Assembly: GCF_040358255.1 (NCBI RefSeq)
Contig: NZ_CP132938.1
Coordinates: 3,844,001-3,908,000, forward strand
Source: Tunturibacter gelidoferens
GTDB lineage: Bacteria > Acidobacteriota > Terriglobia > Terriglobales > Acidobacteriaceae
Reading direction: 5' to 3'
Length of the DNA stretch: 64,000 nt
Made by a program: the position numbers and the translations under genes
In this document: one piece after another, positions 17,283-25,464 of the stretch
Layout: the number at the start of each line of letters is the position of its first letter
Numbering within the stretch: position 1 is the first letter of the stretch
Notes under the pieces: model-generated
What the model was told of the DNA's origin: nothing
Databases searched by the model: none
The model's input: only the letters and a program-made list of their open reading frames with translations

Positions 17283-18638
17283 CTATTCGCCGTAGTAGTC
17301 GAGGCCGAGGTGGGTGATGAGGTCTTCGCCCATGATGTGGCGGAGGGTGTTTTTTAACTTCATGGATTGTATGAAGAGGTCGTGCTCGGGATAGACGCCG
17401 GGGGCGCTGTCGGGAGCTTTGAAGTAGAAGCTGAGCCACTCCTGGATACCGAGGCCGCGGAGTGATGGCGTGCGGGCCGCGAGGTCCATGAAGAGGATCA
17501 GGTCGAGGGCGAGTGGGGCGGCGAGGATGGAGTCGCGGCAGAGGAAGTCTACCTTGAGCTGCATGGGATAGCCGAGCCAGCCGAAGATGTCGATGTTGTC
17601 CCAGCCCTCTTTGTTGTCGCCGCGGGGCGGATAGTAGTTGATGCGGACCTTGTGGTAGAGGTCCTTGTAAAGGTCGGGATAGAGCTCGGGCTGGAAGATG
17701 ACGTCGAGGACGCCGAGTTTGGACTCTTCCTTGGTCTTGAAGGACTCGGGGTCGTCGAGGACCTCGCCGTCGCGGTTGCCGAGGATATTGGTGGAGTACC
17801 AGCCGGAGACGCCGAGCATGCGGGTCTTGAAGGCGGGTGCGAGGACGGTCTTGATGAAGGTCTGTCCGGTCTTGAAGTCCTTGCCGCAGATGGGTGCGTT
17901 CATCTTGCGGGAGAGCTCGTTGAGGGCGGGGATGTCGACGGTGAGGTTGGGTGCGCCGTTGGCGAAGGGGATGCCTTCTTTGAGCGCGGCCCAGGCGTAG
18001 AGCATCGACGGAGAGATGTTGGGGTCGTTGTCGACGAGGCCCTTCTCGAAGGCTTCGAGGGTCTGGTGGACGGCGGTCTGCTCGAGGAAGATCTCGGTGG
18101 ATCCGCACCAGATCATGATCTGGCGATCGGTCTTGGTTTTGAACTCCGCGATGTCGTTGCGGATCTGGTTGGCGAGGTCGCACTTGTTCTTGCCGGTTTT
18201 GATTTTTTTGCCGGTGAGGCGCTTGACGTAGTGCTGGTCGAAGACGGCGGGCATGGGCTCGATGGACTCGAGGAAGGGGCGGATCTGTTCGAGCTGGTCG
18301 CGGTCGAGGACTTGTGCAGTCTTGGCTGCGTCGTAGAGGTTACCACCGAAGATATCCCAGCCGGTGAAGACGATGTCGTTGAGGTCGGCGATGGGAGCGA
18401 AGTCTTTGATGAGGGGGCTGCGATTGTCGGTGCGTTTGCCGAGGCGAATGTGGCCCATCTGGGAGACGGAGCCGATGGGCTTGGCGAGACCGCGGCGAAC
18501 GGCTTCGACGCCGGCGATCAGGGTGGTGGCGACGGCTCCCATGCCGGGAATCATGACGCCTAGTTTTCCAGTGGCAGGCTTGATGGTTGCCGCGTCTTGC
18601 GCAGCGGATGCTGGCTTAGCGGCTGGGGGTGTAGACAT
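17283..18638 (-). CDS. ino1: Myo-inositol-1-phosphate synthase
   Basis: Converts glucose 6-phosphate to 1D-myo-inositol 3-phosphate with bound NAD, the first step to inositol lipids or solutes. The 451-aa protein carries an N-terminal Rossmann region (GKLGVMIPGMGAVATTLIAGV, about 25-45). Conserved blocks include GWDIFGGNLYDAA, ISPSMLYAWAAL, PICGKDFKTGQT and LGVSGWYSTNILGNRDG. KVRINYYPPRGD and LGYPMQLKVDFLCRDSILAAPLALDL fall in the catalytic domain. The first 25 residues are Ala/Pro-rich and not conserved. It stands alone, diverging from the kdsC-like gene. Confidence 0.93.
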   Translation of the reverse strand: MSTPPAAKPASAAQDAATIKPATGKLGVMIPGMGAVATTLIAGVEAVRRGLAKPIGSVSQMGHIRLGKRTDNRSPLIKDFAPIADLNDIVFTGWDIFGGNLYDAAKTAQVLDRDQLEQIRPFLESIEPMPAVFDQHYVKRLTGKKIKTGKNKCDLANQIRNDIAEFKTKTDRQIMIWCGSTEIFLEQTAVHQTLEAFEKGLVDNDPNISPSMLYAWAALKEGIPFANGAPNLTVDIPALNELSRKMNAPICGKDFKTGQTFIKTVLAPAFKTRMLGVSGWYSTNILGNRDGEVLDDPESFKTKEESKLGVLDVIFQPELYPDLYKDLYHKVRINYYPPRGDNKEGWDNIDIFGWLGYPMQLKVDFLCRDSILAAPLALDLILFMDLAARTPSLRGLGIQEWLSFYFKAPDSAPGVYPEHDLFIQSMKLKNTLRHIMGEDLITHLGLDYYGE

Positions 18639-18789
18639 TCTTGGCGGTACCCTTCTATCGTGCGATTGTTCCGTGTAACGCGGACTCTTTAGTATCGCTT
18701 AGCGAGGACGGTGGCGGCAAATGCGGAGGCGAGCGTTCGACGGATGGAGTGCAGCTTCCGACGGCAGGCCGCTGTTTTAGAATCGCCCT

Positions 18790-19371
18790 ATGACCGACAT
18801 CAGCGTTACCCTCGCTTCGCCCGAAGTTCTGGCACGCGCCCGCAAGATCAAACTCTTCTTGATGGACGTGGATGGCACGCTGACCGATGGTGGCGTCTGT
18901 CTTATTTCGTCGACTTCCGCTGGTGGTTCGGGCACCGCGGTCGTCTCCGAGATGAAGGTGTTCAACGCCCAGGATGGGCAGGGACTTTCGCTCGCGCACA
19001 CGATGGGAATTCAGACAGGTTTCATCACCGGTCGAGCGTCGCCAGCTGTTGCGAAGCGCGCTGAAGAACTTCGAGTCACCTTTGTTTATCTCGGGCAGGC
19101 GAAGAAGACAGAGGCTTTTGAGGAGTGCATGCAAAAAGCGGGCGTGACCGAAGAAGAGGTCGCCTACATGGGCGACGATCTACCTGATATTCCTCTGGCG
19201 CGGCGAGCCGGATTGGCGGTGTGTGTGGCTGACGGCGCACCGGAGTTGCAAGCGGTCTGTCACTTTACTACTCGGAGACTTGCGGGACGCGGCACTGCGC
19301 GCGAAGTGGTGGAACTGATCCTGAAAGCACAGGGGCGGTGGGAAGAGGCCGTGCCGCTGGCGCTGGCGTAG
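18790..19371 (+). CDS. KdsC-like HAD phosphatase (Kdo-8-phosphate phosphatase family)
   Basis: Likely removes phosphate from 3-deoxy-D-manno-octulosonate 8-phosphate in lipopolysaccharide core synthesis. The 193-aa protein has HAD motif I DVDGTLTDG (about residue 24), motif II FITGRAS, a Lys in QAKKTEAF and motif IV MGDDLPDIP, and no cap domain, as in the tetrameric C0 KdsC group. An insertion after motif I (SSTSAGGSGTA) is longer than usual. Substrate is inferred from family; other sugar-phosphate phosphatases share this fold. No clear ribosome site precedes the ATG. Confidence 0.8.
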   Translation: MTDISVTLASPEVLARARKIKLFLMDVDGTLTDGGVCLISSTSAGGSGTAVVSEMKVFNAQDGQGLSLAHTMGIQTGFITGRASPAVAKRAEELRVTFVYLGQAKKTEAFEECMQKAGVTEEEVAYMGDDLPDIPLARRAGLAVCVADGAPELQAVCHFTTRRLAGRGTAREVVELILKAQGRWEEAVPLALA

Positions 19372-19436
19372 CACTCGGGCGCAATTTGCCGGCTGCGGCT
19401 TGCGTGGTGGCTCGGGTGTAGACAGTCCTGCTCAAC

Positions 19437-20264
19437 TCATCTCATTGAGAGCCACCAGCCGGGGCCGGAACACCAGCAGGTGTCATCGGGCTCGTCATCA
19501 CGATGCAGCGACCTGACCCTGGTCCAGCTGCTCTTGCGGAAGAGTTTGGTGAGCTTTTGCGCGGTTGCCTCATCCCTTGCTCCGATACAGGAGACAAACT
19601 GTACCTGGGTCAGAAAATGAGCCGCGTAGGTGCCGTCTTCGCGTTTGGTGACGTGGAGCATGGCTCCGTATCCCTCCGAGGGCGTGAGGGGAACGATGAG
19701 CCGCCCCAGGGGGCGCAGGGCGTCAAGCCAAACGGCGAGTGGGTGGGTTGCTCCAGCGCTTACGTAGAGGAGATCACATTGGGGGAGCGGCGCCTCTGCT
19801 CCGGAGCGGAGGTGCACTTTGACGTGGGGAAGCTCGGCGAGGTTGTCGGTGGCGCGCTGAGCGAGGGTTGGCTCAATCTCGTAGGCGTCTACGGCTCCTG
19901 TTTCTCCTACCAGCTTCGCGAGCAGAGTGGTGTAGTAACCGGTGCCGGCGCCGATGTGGACGACATGCTCGCCCTTCGTTGGATTCAGGGCCGCGATGCA
20001 GAGGGCGTGCAGGGTGGGCTGTCCGTTGTTGAGCGGGCCTTTGGCGCCGAGCGAGACGACGACATCCTGATAGAGACATGCTGGATCGTCGGAGGTGGTC
20101 CGGACGAAGTCGGCACCTGTGAATACATGCCACGGAGGCGGTCCTACGAAGTTCTCCCGGGGGGTAGAGGCGAAGGCATAGGCGAGTTCGCTGTTTGGAG
20201 GAAGGCCGGCACTGGCAGTGATTAGATTGGCGAAAGAACATCTGTGTGCCGGAATGTGTTCCAT
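19437..20264 (-). CDS. Protein-L-isoaspartate O-methyltransferase-like protein
   Basis: SAM-dependent methyltransferase of the PIMT type, which repairs damaged aspartyl residues. The 275-aa protein is longer than usual (about 210-220). The SAM motif HIGAGTGYYTTLLAKL (about residue 105) and DAYEIEPTLAQRA are clear, as is FVGPPP near the start. The family active-site block with TISQP is replaced here by LNNGQPTLHA, so activity on isoaspartate is uncertain. The start has GGAGAA 5 bases upstream. It follows, in the same direction, the gene at 20335-21180, with a 70-bp gap. Confidence 0.7.
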   Translation of the reverse strand: MEHIPAHRCSFANLITASAGLPPNSELAYAFASTPRENFVGPPPWHVFTGADFVRTTSDDPACLYQDVVVSLGAKGPLNNGQPTLHALCIAALNPTKGEHVVHIGAGTGYYTTLLAKLVGETGAVDAYEIEPTLAQRATDNLAELPHVKVHLRSGAEAPLPQCDLLYVSAGATHPLAVWLDALRPLGRLIVPLTPSEGYGAMLHVTKREDGTYAAHFLTQVQFVSCIGARDEATAQKLTKLFRKSSWTRVRSLHRDDEPDDTCWCSGPGWWLSMR

Positions 20265-20334
20265 GGCCGTTCTCCAACACTTTCATCCTAGACCTGCGAT
20301 GAGGTTTGGGGCGACGGCTCTTGTGGTGGGAGTC

Positions 20335-21180
20335 CTAGGTGGAAGGAGTATCGACGTATTTGATGAGCAGGACTTCGTTGCCGATCTCGCTGTAGATCAG
20401 CTCGTCTACGGTGCCGTTTGCGACGAGCAGGCCGTAGCCGCCGGGGCGCATTCCCTCCTCTTCACGCTGACGGATATGTGCGGTGGGATCCTGAGCGGGA
20501 TTTGCGACGGCGGAGTGGGTGAGAGACTCCTGGCGGAAGCCTGCGCCGGGGTCGCGTACGTGGAAGACCAGCGTCCGTGCTGTACGAACGGCGGTGACCT
20601 CTACAACCTGTTCTGGATTGAAGGCGGCTCCATGCTCCATGGCGTTGAGCAGAATCTCCCGCAGCGCATGCATCATGTCGGTCTGTACGTCGCTGGGCAG
20701 ATGGTTGGTGAGCTCTTTCGCGAAGATCAGGAGGCGCTCGGCGGTGATGAGGCGACAACTGACGCGGACGGAGACCCAGCCGGGGCGGGCGGAGAGAACC
20801 TGTATGTCGTGCTCCCAGTGATTGTCGGAGGCTGTATCGCCGGCCAGGCTTGCGATCGCGCGCTCGTCGAAGGGAGGCGTAAAACAGGCGAATACACGGG
20901 CTCGCAGGGCAGCGATGACGTCGTCAGGAGTACTGTCGCGGGCGAGAACGATGCACTTTACGCCGGGGCGGATGTGGCGCATCTCTTCGAGCAGCGCCAA
21001 GTCTTCTTCGACCGAGCTCTCGGCGCAGGTGATGACGACGCCAAAGGATCGCATGCGAAGGCGGCGCAGAGCGTCGGCGCGACCAGAGGCATACTCGTTG
21101 GGGATACTGGCGGTGTTGAGGGCATCGCCGATGTTTCGGGCGACTTGGGTATCACTTCCAAGGATCAGGACGCGACTCAT
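20335..21180 (-). CDS. Pseudo-receiver fused to an anti-sigma-type HATPase
   Basis: A 281-aa regulator. Residues 1-115 have receiver topology (VLILGSDTQVARNIGDAL), but the acidic pair is reduced and the phosphoacceptor position reads VVITCAESS, so it is probably not phosphorylated. Residues about 140-280 form an RsbW/SpoIIAB-like ATP-binding domain with N-box EILLNAMEHG, G1 DPGAGF and G2 GGYGLLV. Such domains bind or phosphorylate anti-sigma antagonists. No partner gene is adjacent. The start has GGAG upstream. Confidence 0.75.
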   Translation of the reverse strand: MSRVLILGSDTQVARNIGDALNTASIPNEYASGRADALRRLRMRSFGVVITCAESSVEEDLALLEEMRHIRPGVKCIVLARDSTPDDVIAALRARVFACFTPPFDERAIASLAGDTASDNHWEHDIQVLSARPGWVSVRVSCRLITAERLLIFAKELTNHLPSDVQTDMMHALREILLNAMEHGAAFNPEQVVEVTAVRTARTLVFHVRDPGAGFRQESLTHSAVANPAQDPTAHIRQREEEGMRPGGYGLLVANGTVDELIYSEIGNEVLLIKYVDTPST

Positions 21181-21310
21181 GGTTGGCTCCGAGGGCGGTC
21201 GCGTTTAACTCTAGATCATCCCGTTGGCTGAGTCGTGGCAGGTTTAGCGATATTCTTCATTTTCGGCTAAACCGCAGCCGAGTCGCGGACATCAGCTCCA
21301 CAATGGCTAT

Positions 21311-21336
21311 GCGGCTTCGGTGCGGATGCGGTTCTT
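21311..21336. repeat. 26-bp direct repeat, left copy (relic of a dedA 3' end)
   Basis: The sequence gcggcttcggtgcggatgcggttctt is identical to 22139-22164, the 3' end of the dedA gene. Read leftward, this copy would encode KNRIRTEAA followed by a TAG stop, the same C-terminus as DedA. The two copies bracket the gene at 21401-22120. Confidence 0.85.
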
Positions 21337-21400
21337 AAAGGGAGATCCATTCTGGCTCAACGCGATAAGCTTTGGTGTCTAATTTTTAGAGGTTGTCGAT

Positions 21401-22120
21401 ATGCTACGCCCCTTGGTTGCAACTGCGTTATTTCTGCTCGGCTCGGGCTGCTCGCAAGGCCAAAGCGCAATCGCTTCGAAGTGCATGACGCAGCCAGAGT
21501 TTGCCCCTAAGCTCGTTGACAATCCGAACAGGGTGGTCACCTTCAGGTGTCAAGGCACGGCGCTCGATCTGATCGAGTCTGCGGGACGTCAGGCGCGAAT
21601 CCCAATCGGACTTGTGCTCGATGCGCGCCAAGAGATCATATTTCATACGAAGCGGCAGTTCGATCTGATAGGTGCGGATGCAGCGTCTGCTTTGCGGGAG
21701 GCTATTCGGGAGACCGGCTACGAGTTGAAACAGGAAGGGGATGTGCTTGTGATCGTCCCTGTGACCTTGACCGATCAGCAACGCGATCTATTGGCGTTAC
21801 GTCTCACAAATTTCAAGACATTGCCTGGTAGCACGATGTTTGACTTAGGGCTTCATTTGAACATGTGGCTAAGAGATGCCACCAATCCAATGACTGGCTA
21901 CAATCTGAGCCACCCGTCGTCGAACAACGAGGAACAGTTTACCTTTGCGGAGATTCCTTCCGCGACCACACAAGAGATCGCGAATCGTATCGTTCAACTG
22001 GGCTCGAAGGGGATGTGGGTTTTACGCCTCAATGCGGGTGAAGCAGACGGCAGGCCGATTGATACTTTGGAGATTGAACCGTATCAACACCATTCCAACA
22101 GACCAGTCGTCGAGCAATGA
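21401..22120 (+). CDS. Exported protein with STN-like domain, unknown function
   Basis: A 239-aa protein with a signal peptide and a possible weak lipobox (GSGC at about residue 18). Residues 45-120 have the alternating pattern of an STN (secretin/TonB short N-terminal) domain: VTFRCQGTALDLIESAGRQA, a short strand, then AASALREAIRETGYELKQEGDVLVIVP. The C-terminal half matches nothing I recognise. ATG has GAGG about 8 bases upstream. The gene is bracketed by a 26-bp direct repeat derived from the end of dedA. Such domains usually sit in outer-membrane systems, but no secretin is adjacent. Confidence 0.6.
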   Translation: MLRPLVATALFLLGSGCSQGQSAIASKCMTQPEFAPKLVDNPNRVVTFRCQGTALDLIESAGRQARIPIGLVLDARQEIIFHTKRQFDLIGADAASALREAIRETGYELKQEGDVLVIVPVTLTDQQRDLLALRLTNFKTLPGSTMFDLGLHLNMWLRDATNPMTGYNLSHPSSNNEEQFTFAEIPSATTQEIANRIVQLGSKGMWVLRLNAGEADGRPIDTLEIEPYQHHSNRPVVEQ

Positions 22121-22134
22121 GCTGCGACGACAGG

Positions 22135-22761
22135 TCAGGCGGCTTCGGTGCGGATGCGGTTCTTCCAGTGGGAGACTACGAACCAGATGAAGCCCACGAC
22201 GATAACGAGTTCGACGGCGAGGTGGAAGCGGTGGAAGATCTCTTTGAAGCGGGGGTTGGTGTTCCAGGTTGCGCCTAACTTCATGCCGATGTAGGCGAGG
22301 GCGTAGCACCAGGGCCAGGAGCCGATGAAGGTGTAGATGTGGAAGCGGAGCTGGTTCATCTTCGCAACGCCCGCGGGAAAGGCGATGAAGGTGCGGACGA
22401 TGGGGAGCATGCGTCCGATGAGCACGGTGATGGAGCCGTATTTGGAGAAGAAGTGGTCGACGAGATCGAGGTCGCGACGGCTGAGGAGCATCATGCTTCC
22501 GTAGCGTTCGACCATGGGGCGTCCGCCTTTTGCTCCAACCCAATAGGCTGGGATAGAACCGAGGTTTGAGGCTAGCGATGCGATGGTGGCGAGGATGATG
22601 AGCTGCAGCTGCGTGTGCGCGAGAGCGTAGCCTGCGAGCGGCATGATGACTTCGGAGGGTATCGGGATGCAGGCGGATTGGATCGCCATGAGGAGGACGA
22701 CACTGGCGTAGCCGCCGCTGGCGATGGCTCCGACGAGGAGTGCAATGATCTTCTCTGACAT
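22135..22761 (-). CDS. DedA/SNARE-associated family membrane protein
   Basis: A 208-aa inner-membrane protein of the DedA family, linked to flipping of undecaprenyl phosphate and other lipids and to envelope homeostasis. Typical features are seen: IPSEVIMPLAGYAL near residue 36, a Gly-rich segment SNLGSIPAYWVGAKGG, FFSKYGSITVLIGRMLPIVRTFIAFPAG (about 90-117, with the conserved R and P) and FHIYTFIGSWPWCYALAYIG. About four to five membrane segments. The last 9 codons lie in a direct repeat whose other copy sits at 21311, beyond the neighbouring gene. Confidence 0.88.
   Translation of the reverse strand: MSEKIIALLVGAIASGGYASVVLLMAIQSACIPIPSEVIMPLAGYALAHTQLQLIILATIASLASNLGSIPAYWVGAKGGRPMVERYGSMMLLSRRDLDLVDHFFSKYGSITVLIGRMLPIVRTFIAFPAGVAKMNQLRFHIYTFIGSWPWCYALAYIGMKLGATWNTNPRFKEIFHRFHLAVELVIVVGFIWFVVSHWKNRIRTEAA
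22139..22164. repeat. 26-bp direct repeat, right copy (within dedA 3' end)
   Basis: This copy is identical to 21311-21336. It covers the last codons of dedA. The dedA stop next to it is TGA, whereas the relic copy reads TAG, so the sequence beyond the repeat differs at the two sites. Confidence 0.85.
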
Positions 22762-22831
22762 GTAGTTGCAGTATACGAGGTGAGGGTTTAGTTGGGATGA
22801 GCTAGCATGGAAGAGTCAGGAGATTTGCGCC

Positions 22832-23647
22832 ATGTCGAATACCGTTACCGAAGCAGGAACCTCGATCGCTACTGAAACTAAAGGTACTGAACCGAAGCAG
22901 ACTGGCAGACCGGCGAGCAGCTATGGGGCAGCGCCACACGATCCGTCGAAGCCGCCGGTGAAGCGGCAGATTGTGTGCTTCAGCTTCTACAAGGTGATGC
23001 CGGAGTGGCGGAGATTGCCGGCGGAGGAGAAGGCGGCGCATAAGGCTGCGTTTGCCGAGGTGCTGGCGAAGTGGAATAAGCCGGGAGAGTTCGTGTCGTT
23101 GACGTACTCGACGATTGGGACGCGCGGCGATGTGGATATGTGCGTGTGGTCGATTGGGTATGGTGTGGACGAGCTGAACCAGATGCGGAGTGAGTTGATG
23201 CGGACGCCGCTGGGTGGATATTTGAACTCGCCGCATAATTTTCTGGCGATGACGAAGCGGTCGCAGTACCAGATCGATCGGCCGGATGAGAGCGAAGGCG
23301 AAGGGCGTGGAGCGATTCGTCCGGGTGGGCAGAAGTACATCTTTATTTATCCGTTCTGGAAGACGAGGCCGTGGTATCTGCTGTCGGCTGCGGAGCGGAA
23401 GCGGCTGATGGATGAGCATATTCGGATTGGGTTGATGTATCCGCGTGTGAAGTTGAATACTACGTACTCGTTTGGGATCGACGACCAGGAGTTTGTGGTG
23501 GCGTTCGAGACGAACTTTCCCGAGGACTTTCTGGATCTGGTGCAGCAGCTTCGGGAGACGGAGATCAGCTTGTATACGCTTGAGGACACACCGATCTTCA
23601 GTTGTGTGCGGGTTCCAGCGGCTGAGATGCTGGATCGTCTGGGCTAG
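22832..23647 (+). CDS. hemQ: Chlorite dismutase-family protein, probable coproheme decarboxylase (HemQ)
   Basis: HemQ turns coproheme into heme b in the coproporphyrin-dependent pathway. The 271-aa protein has a poorly conserved N-terminal tail (about 45 residues) and then the family fold. YIFIYPFWKTRPWYLL carries the expected catalytic Tyr region, and MDEHIRIGLMYPRVKLNTTYSFG supplies the probable proximal His (about residue 199). EFVVAFETNFPEDFLDLVQQLRETE matches the C-terminal helix. The start has AGGAG about 8 bases upstream. True chlorite dismutase activity is unlikely. nth follows after 5 bp. Confidence 0.82.
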   Translation: MSNTVTEAGTSIATETKGTEPKQTGRPASSYGAAPHDPSKPPVKRQIVCFSFYKVMPEWRRLPAEEKAAHKAAFAEVLAKWNKPGEFVSLTYSTIGTRGDVDMCVWSIGYGVDELNQMRSELMRTPLGGYLNSPHNFLAMTKRSQYQIDRPDESEGEGRGAIRPGGQKYIFIYPFWKTRPWYLLSAAERKRLMDEHIRIGLMYPRVKLNTTYSFGIDDQEFVVAFETNFPEDFLDLVQQLRETEISLYTLEDTPIFSCVRVPAAEMLDRLG

Positions 23648-23652
23648 AGCGA

Positions 23653-24459
23653 ATGGCAAAGACGATTGTGGTTCGGACGGGAACGCCGGCAAAGCAACCT
23701 CGTGGTGCGAAGAGTGAAGCTGTGGTTGGTGCGAAGGCTCGCGCGATTGCGAAGTCCGAGCCTGTTGCGGCAAAGAAGAAGGATGGGAAGACGCGGAATC
23801 CGTTGGCGCCGGAGCGGGTGGCGGCGATTCTGGATGCTCTGCGGAAGACATACCCCGGCGTGGTGTGTGCGCTGAATCATAGAGGTGCGTGGGAGCTGAC
23901 GGTGGCTACGATTCTGTCGGCGCAGTGCACGGATGTTCGGGTGAATCTGGTGACTCCGGCGTTGTTCAAGGCGTTTCCTACTCCGAAGGCGATGGCTGCC
24001 GCTTCCCTGCCCGAGCTTGAAGAGTTGATTCGGACGACCGGATTTTTCCGCAATAAGGCGAAGTCGATTCAGGGGGCGGCGCGGGTGGTTGTCGAGAAGT
24101 TTGGGGGTAAGGTGCCTCAGACGATGGAGGAGATTCTTACGCTTCCGGGGGTGGCTCGGAAGACTGGGAATGTGGTGTTGGGCTCGTGGTTTAACATTGC
24201 GGTTGGCGTCGTTGTGGATACGCATGTTATGAGATTGTCGCGACGGCTGGAGTTGGCTGGAACTACACCTGGGTCGACGGCGCCGGAAAAGGTGGAGCGG
24301 GATCTGATGAAGATTATTCCGCAGGATCGTTGGATCGCATTTTCGCATGAGCTGATTCATCATGGGCGGCAGATTTGTGTGGCTCGCAAGCCGAAGTGTG
24401 TGGACTGTACGCTTGAGAGGCTGTGTAACTCGCGGGATAAGACGTGGAGCTCGCACTAG
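23653..24459 (+). CDS. nth: Endonuclease III
   Basis: DNA glycosylase/AP lyase that removes oxidised pyrimidines in base excision repair. The 268-aa product has a Lys/Ala-rich tail (residues 1-50) not found in E. coli Nth, then the conserved core. ILSAQCTDVRVN, the helix-hairpin-helix LPGVARKTGNVVL with catalytic Lys, VDTHVMRLS with catalytic Asp, and a 4Fe-4S loop with spacing C-x6-C-x2-C-x5-C (CVARKPKCVDCTLERLC) are all present. It starts 5 bp after hemQ and so probably shares its transcript. Confidence 0.95.
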   Translation: MAKTIVVRTGTPAKQPRGAKSEAVVGAKARAIAKSEPVAAKKKDGKTRNPLAPERVAAILDALRKTYPGVVCALNHRGAWELTVATILSAQCTDVRVNLVTPALFKAFPTPKAMAAASLPELEELIRTTGFFRNKAKSIQGAARVVVEKFGGKVPQTMEEILTLPGVARKTGNVVLGSWFNIAVGVVVDTHVMRLSRRLELAGTTPGSTAPEKVERDLMKIIPQDRWIAFSHELIHHGRQICVARKPKCVDCTLERLCNSRDKTWSSH

Positions 24460-24513
24460 GCGTGAGGAGTTTTTTCGAAGTTTGATCAATGTTGAGTGTT
24501 TGCGATCGGTGCG

Positions 24514-25464
24514 ATGAGGAGTTTTATTGTGGGAGAGAGAGTGACGTTGGAACAAGGAACTGTAACTACCGGCTCGTCACTGCAGCGATGCCCGTTGTGT
24601 GCCGGCAGCGACATAGAAGTTCATCTGGAGGCAACGGGCGGTGCACTCGCTCATGACGCGCTTGGCTCTTCGCGGACCGACGTTGGCCACGGCAAGGTGC
24701 TGCGCTGCAGGGGATGCGGGTTTGTCTTCTCAGAGTTTCGTCCAGCCGACGAGGAGCTTCATACGCTGTATCGCGAGATGAATCCTACGGTGTATGAAAA
24801 GGAGGCGCAGGGGCGTCTAAAGACAGCGCAGCGGCACCTGAAGATGGTGCAACGACACATCGCAGGCGGCAGGCTGGTGGACGTGGGCTGTGCCTCTGGC
24901 TCGTTCCTGAAGGTTGCAGCCGAGGCTGGATGGACGGTCACTGGAGTTGAGCCTTCGGAGACGCTTGCCAACTATGCGAAGAAGTTGCTGGATGGCCGCG
25001 GCGATGTTCATTGCGCGACGCTGCAGCAGGCGAAGCTGCAACCTCAATCTTTCGATGCTCTGACGCTTTTCGATGTGCTGGAGCATGTGACCGATCCGCT
25101 GGCGTTCCTTACCGAGTGCGCGTCGCTGTTGAAGCCTGGGGGGTATCTGTTTGCGAACGTTCCTGACATCAGCAGCCTGCAGGCTCGCGTGCTGGGTGGT
25201 CGATGGCCGCTGCTTCTGGCCGAGCACCTGAACTACTTCGACCGAACTACGTTGAAGCGGTGCGGAGATGCAGCTGGACTGCGATGGATCGCCTTCGATC
25301 GGCGACCGGCTTCGTTTACGGTTGAGTATGTGCTATACCGTCTCTCTCAGCATGGGATACCGGGGAGCAGTCTGGGTCATCGCATGGTGCAGGAGAACTC
25401 GTTGGGGAGTATGTGCATTCCGGTTTACCTGGGCGAGACGTTTGCTGCGTGGGTGCGCGCTTAG
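24514..25464 (+). CDS. Class I SAM-dependent methyltransferase with N-terminal zinc ribbon
   Basis: A 316-aa methyltransferase of unknown substrate. Two CxxC pairs (RCPLCAG and RCRGCGFVF, about residues 22-65) form a zinc ribbon, as in C-methyltransferases acting on sugars or other small molecules. The SAM site is LVDVGCASGSFLKVAAEAGWTVTGVEPS (about 125-152 in this start), followed by DALTLFDVLEHVTDPLAFL. ATG at 24514 is used; GTG at 24541 with GGGAGAGA directly before it is an alternative. hemD converges on the gene end, overlapping by 4 bp. Confidence 0.75.
   Translation: MRSFIVGERVTLEQGTVTTGSSLQRCPLCAGSDIEVHLEATGGALAHDALGSSRTDVGHGKVLRCRGCGFVFSEFRPADEELHTLYREMNPTVYEKEAQGRLKTAQRHLKMVQRHIAGGRLVDVGCASGSFLKVAAEAGWTVTGVEPSETLANYAKKLLDGRGDVHCATLQQAKLQPQSFDALTLFDVLEHVTDPLAFLTECASLLKPGGYLFANVPDISSLQARVLGGRWPLLLAEHLNYFDRTTLKRCGDAAGLRWIAFDRRPASFTVEYVLYRLSQHGIPGSSLGHRMVQENSLGSMCIPVYLGETFAAWVRA

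Noticed and set aside
17652..18563. 303-codon rightward open frame opposite ino1
   Set aside because: It is the antisense of a clear inositol phosphate synthase and has a biased, domain-free composition.
22832..23647. Genuine chlorite dismutase
   Set aside because: The YPFWKTRPWY region fits HemQ better, and the neighbours are unrelated to chlorite metabolism.
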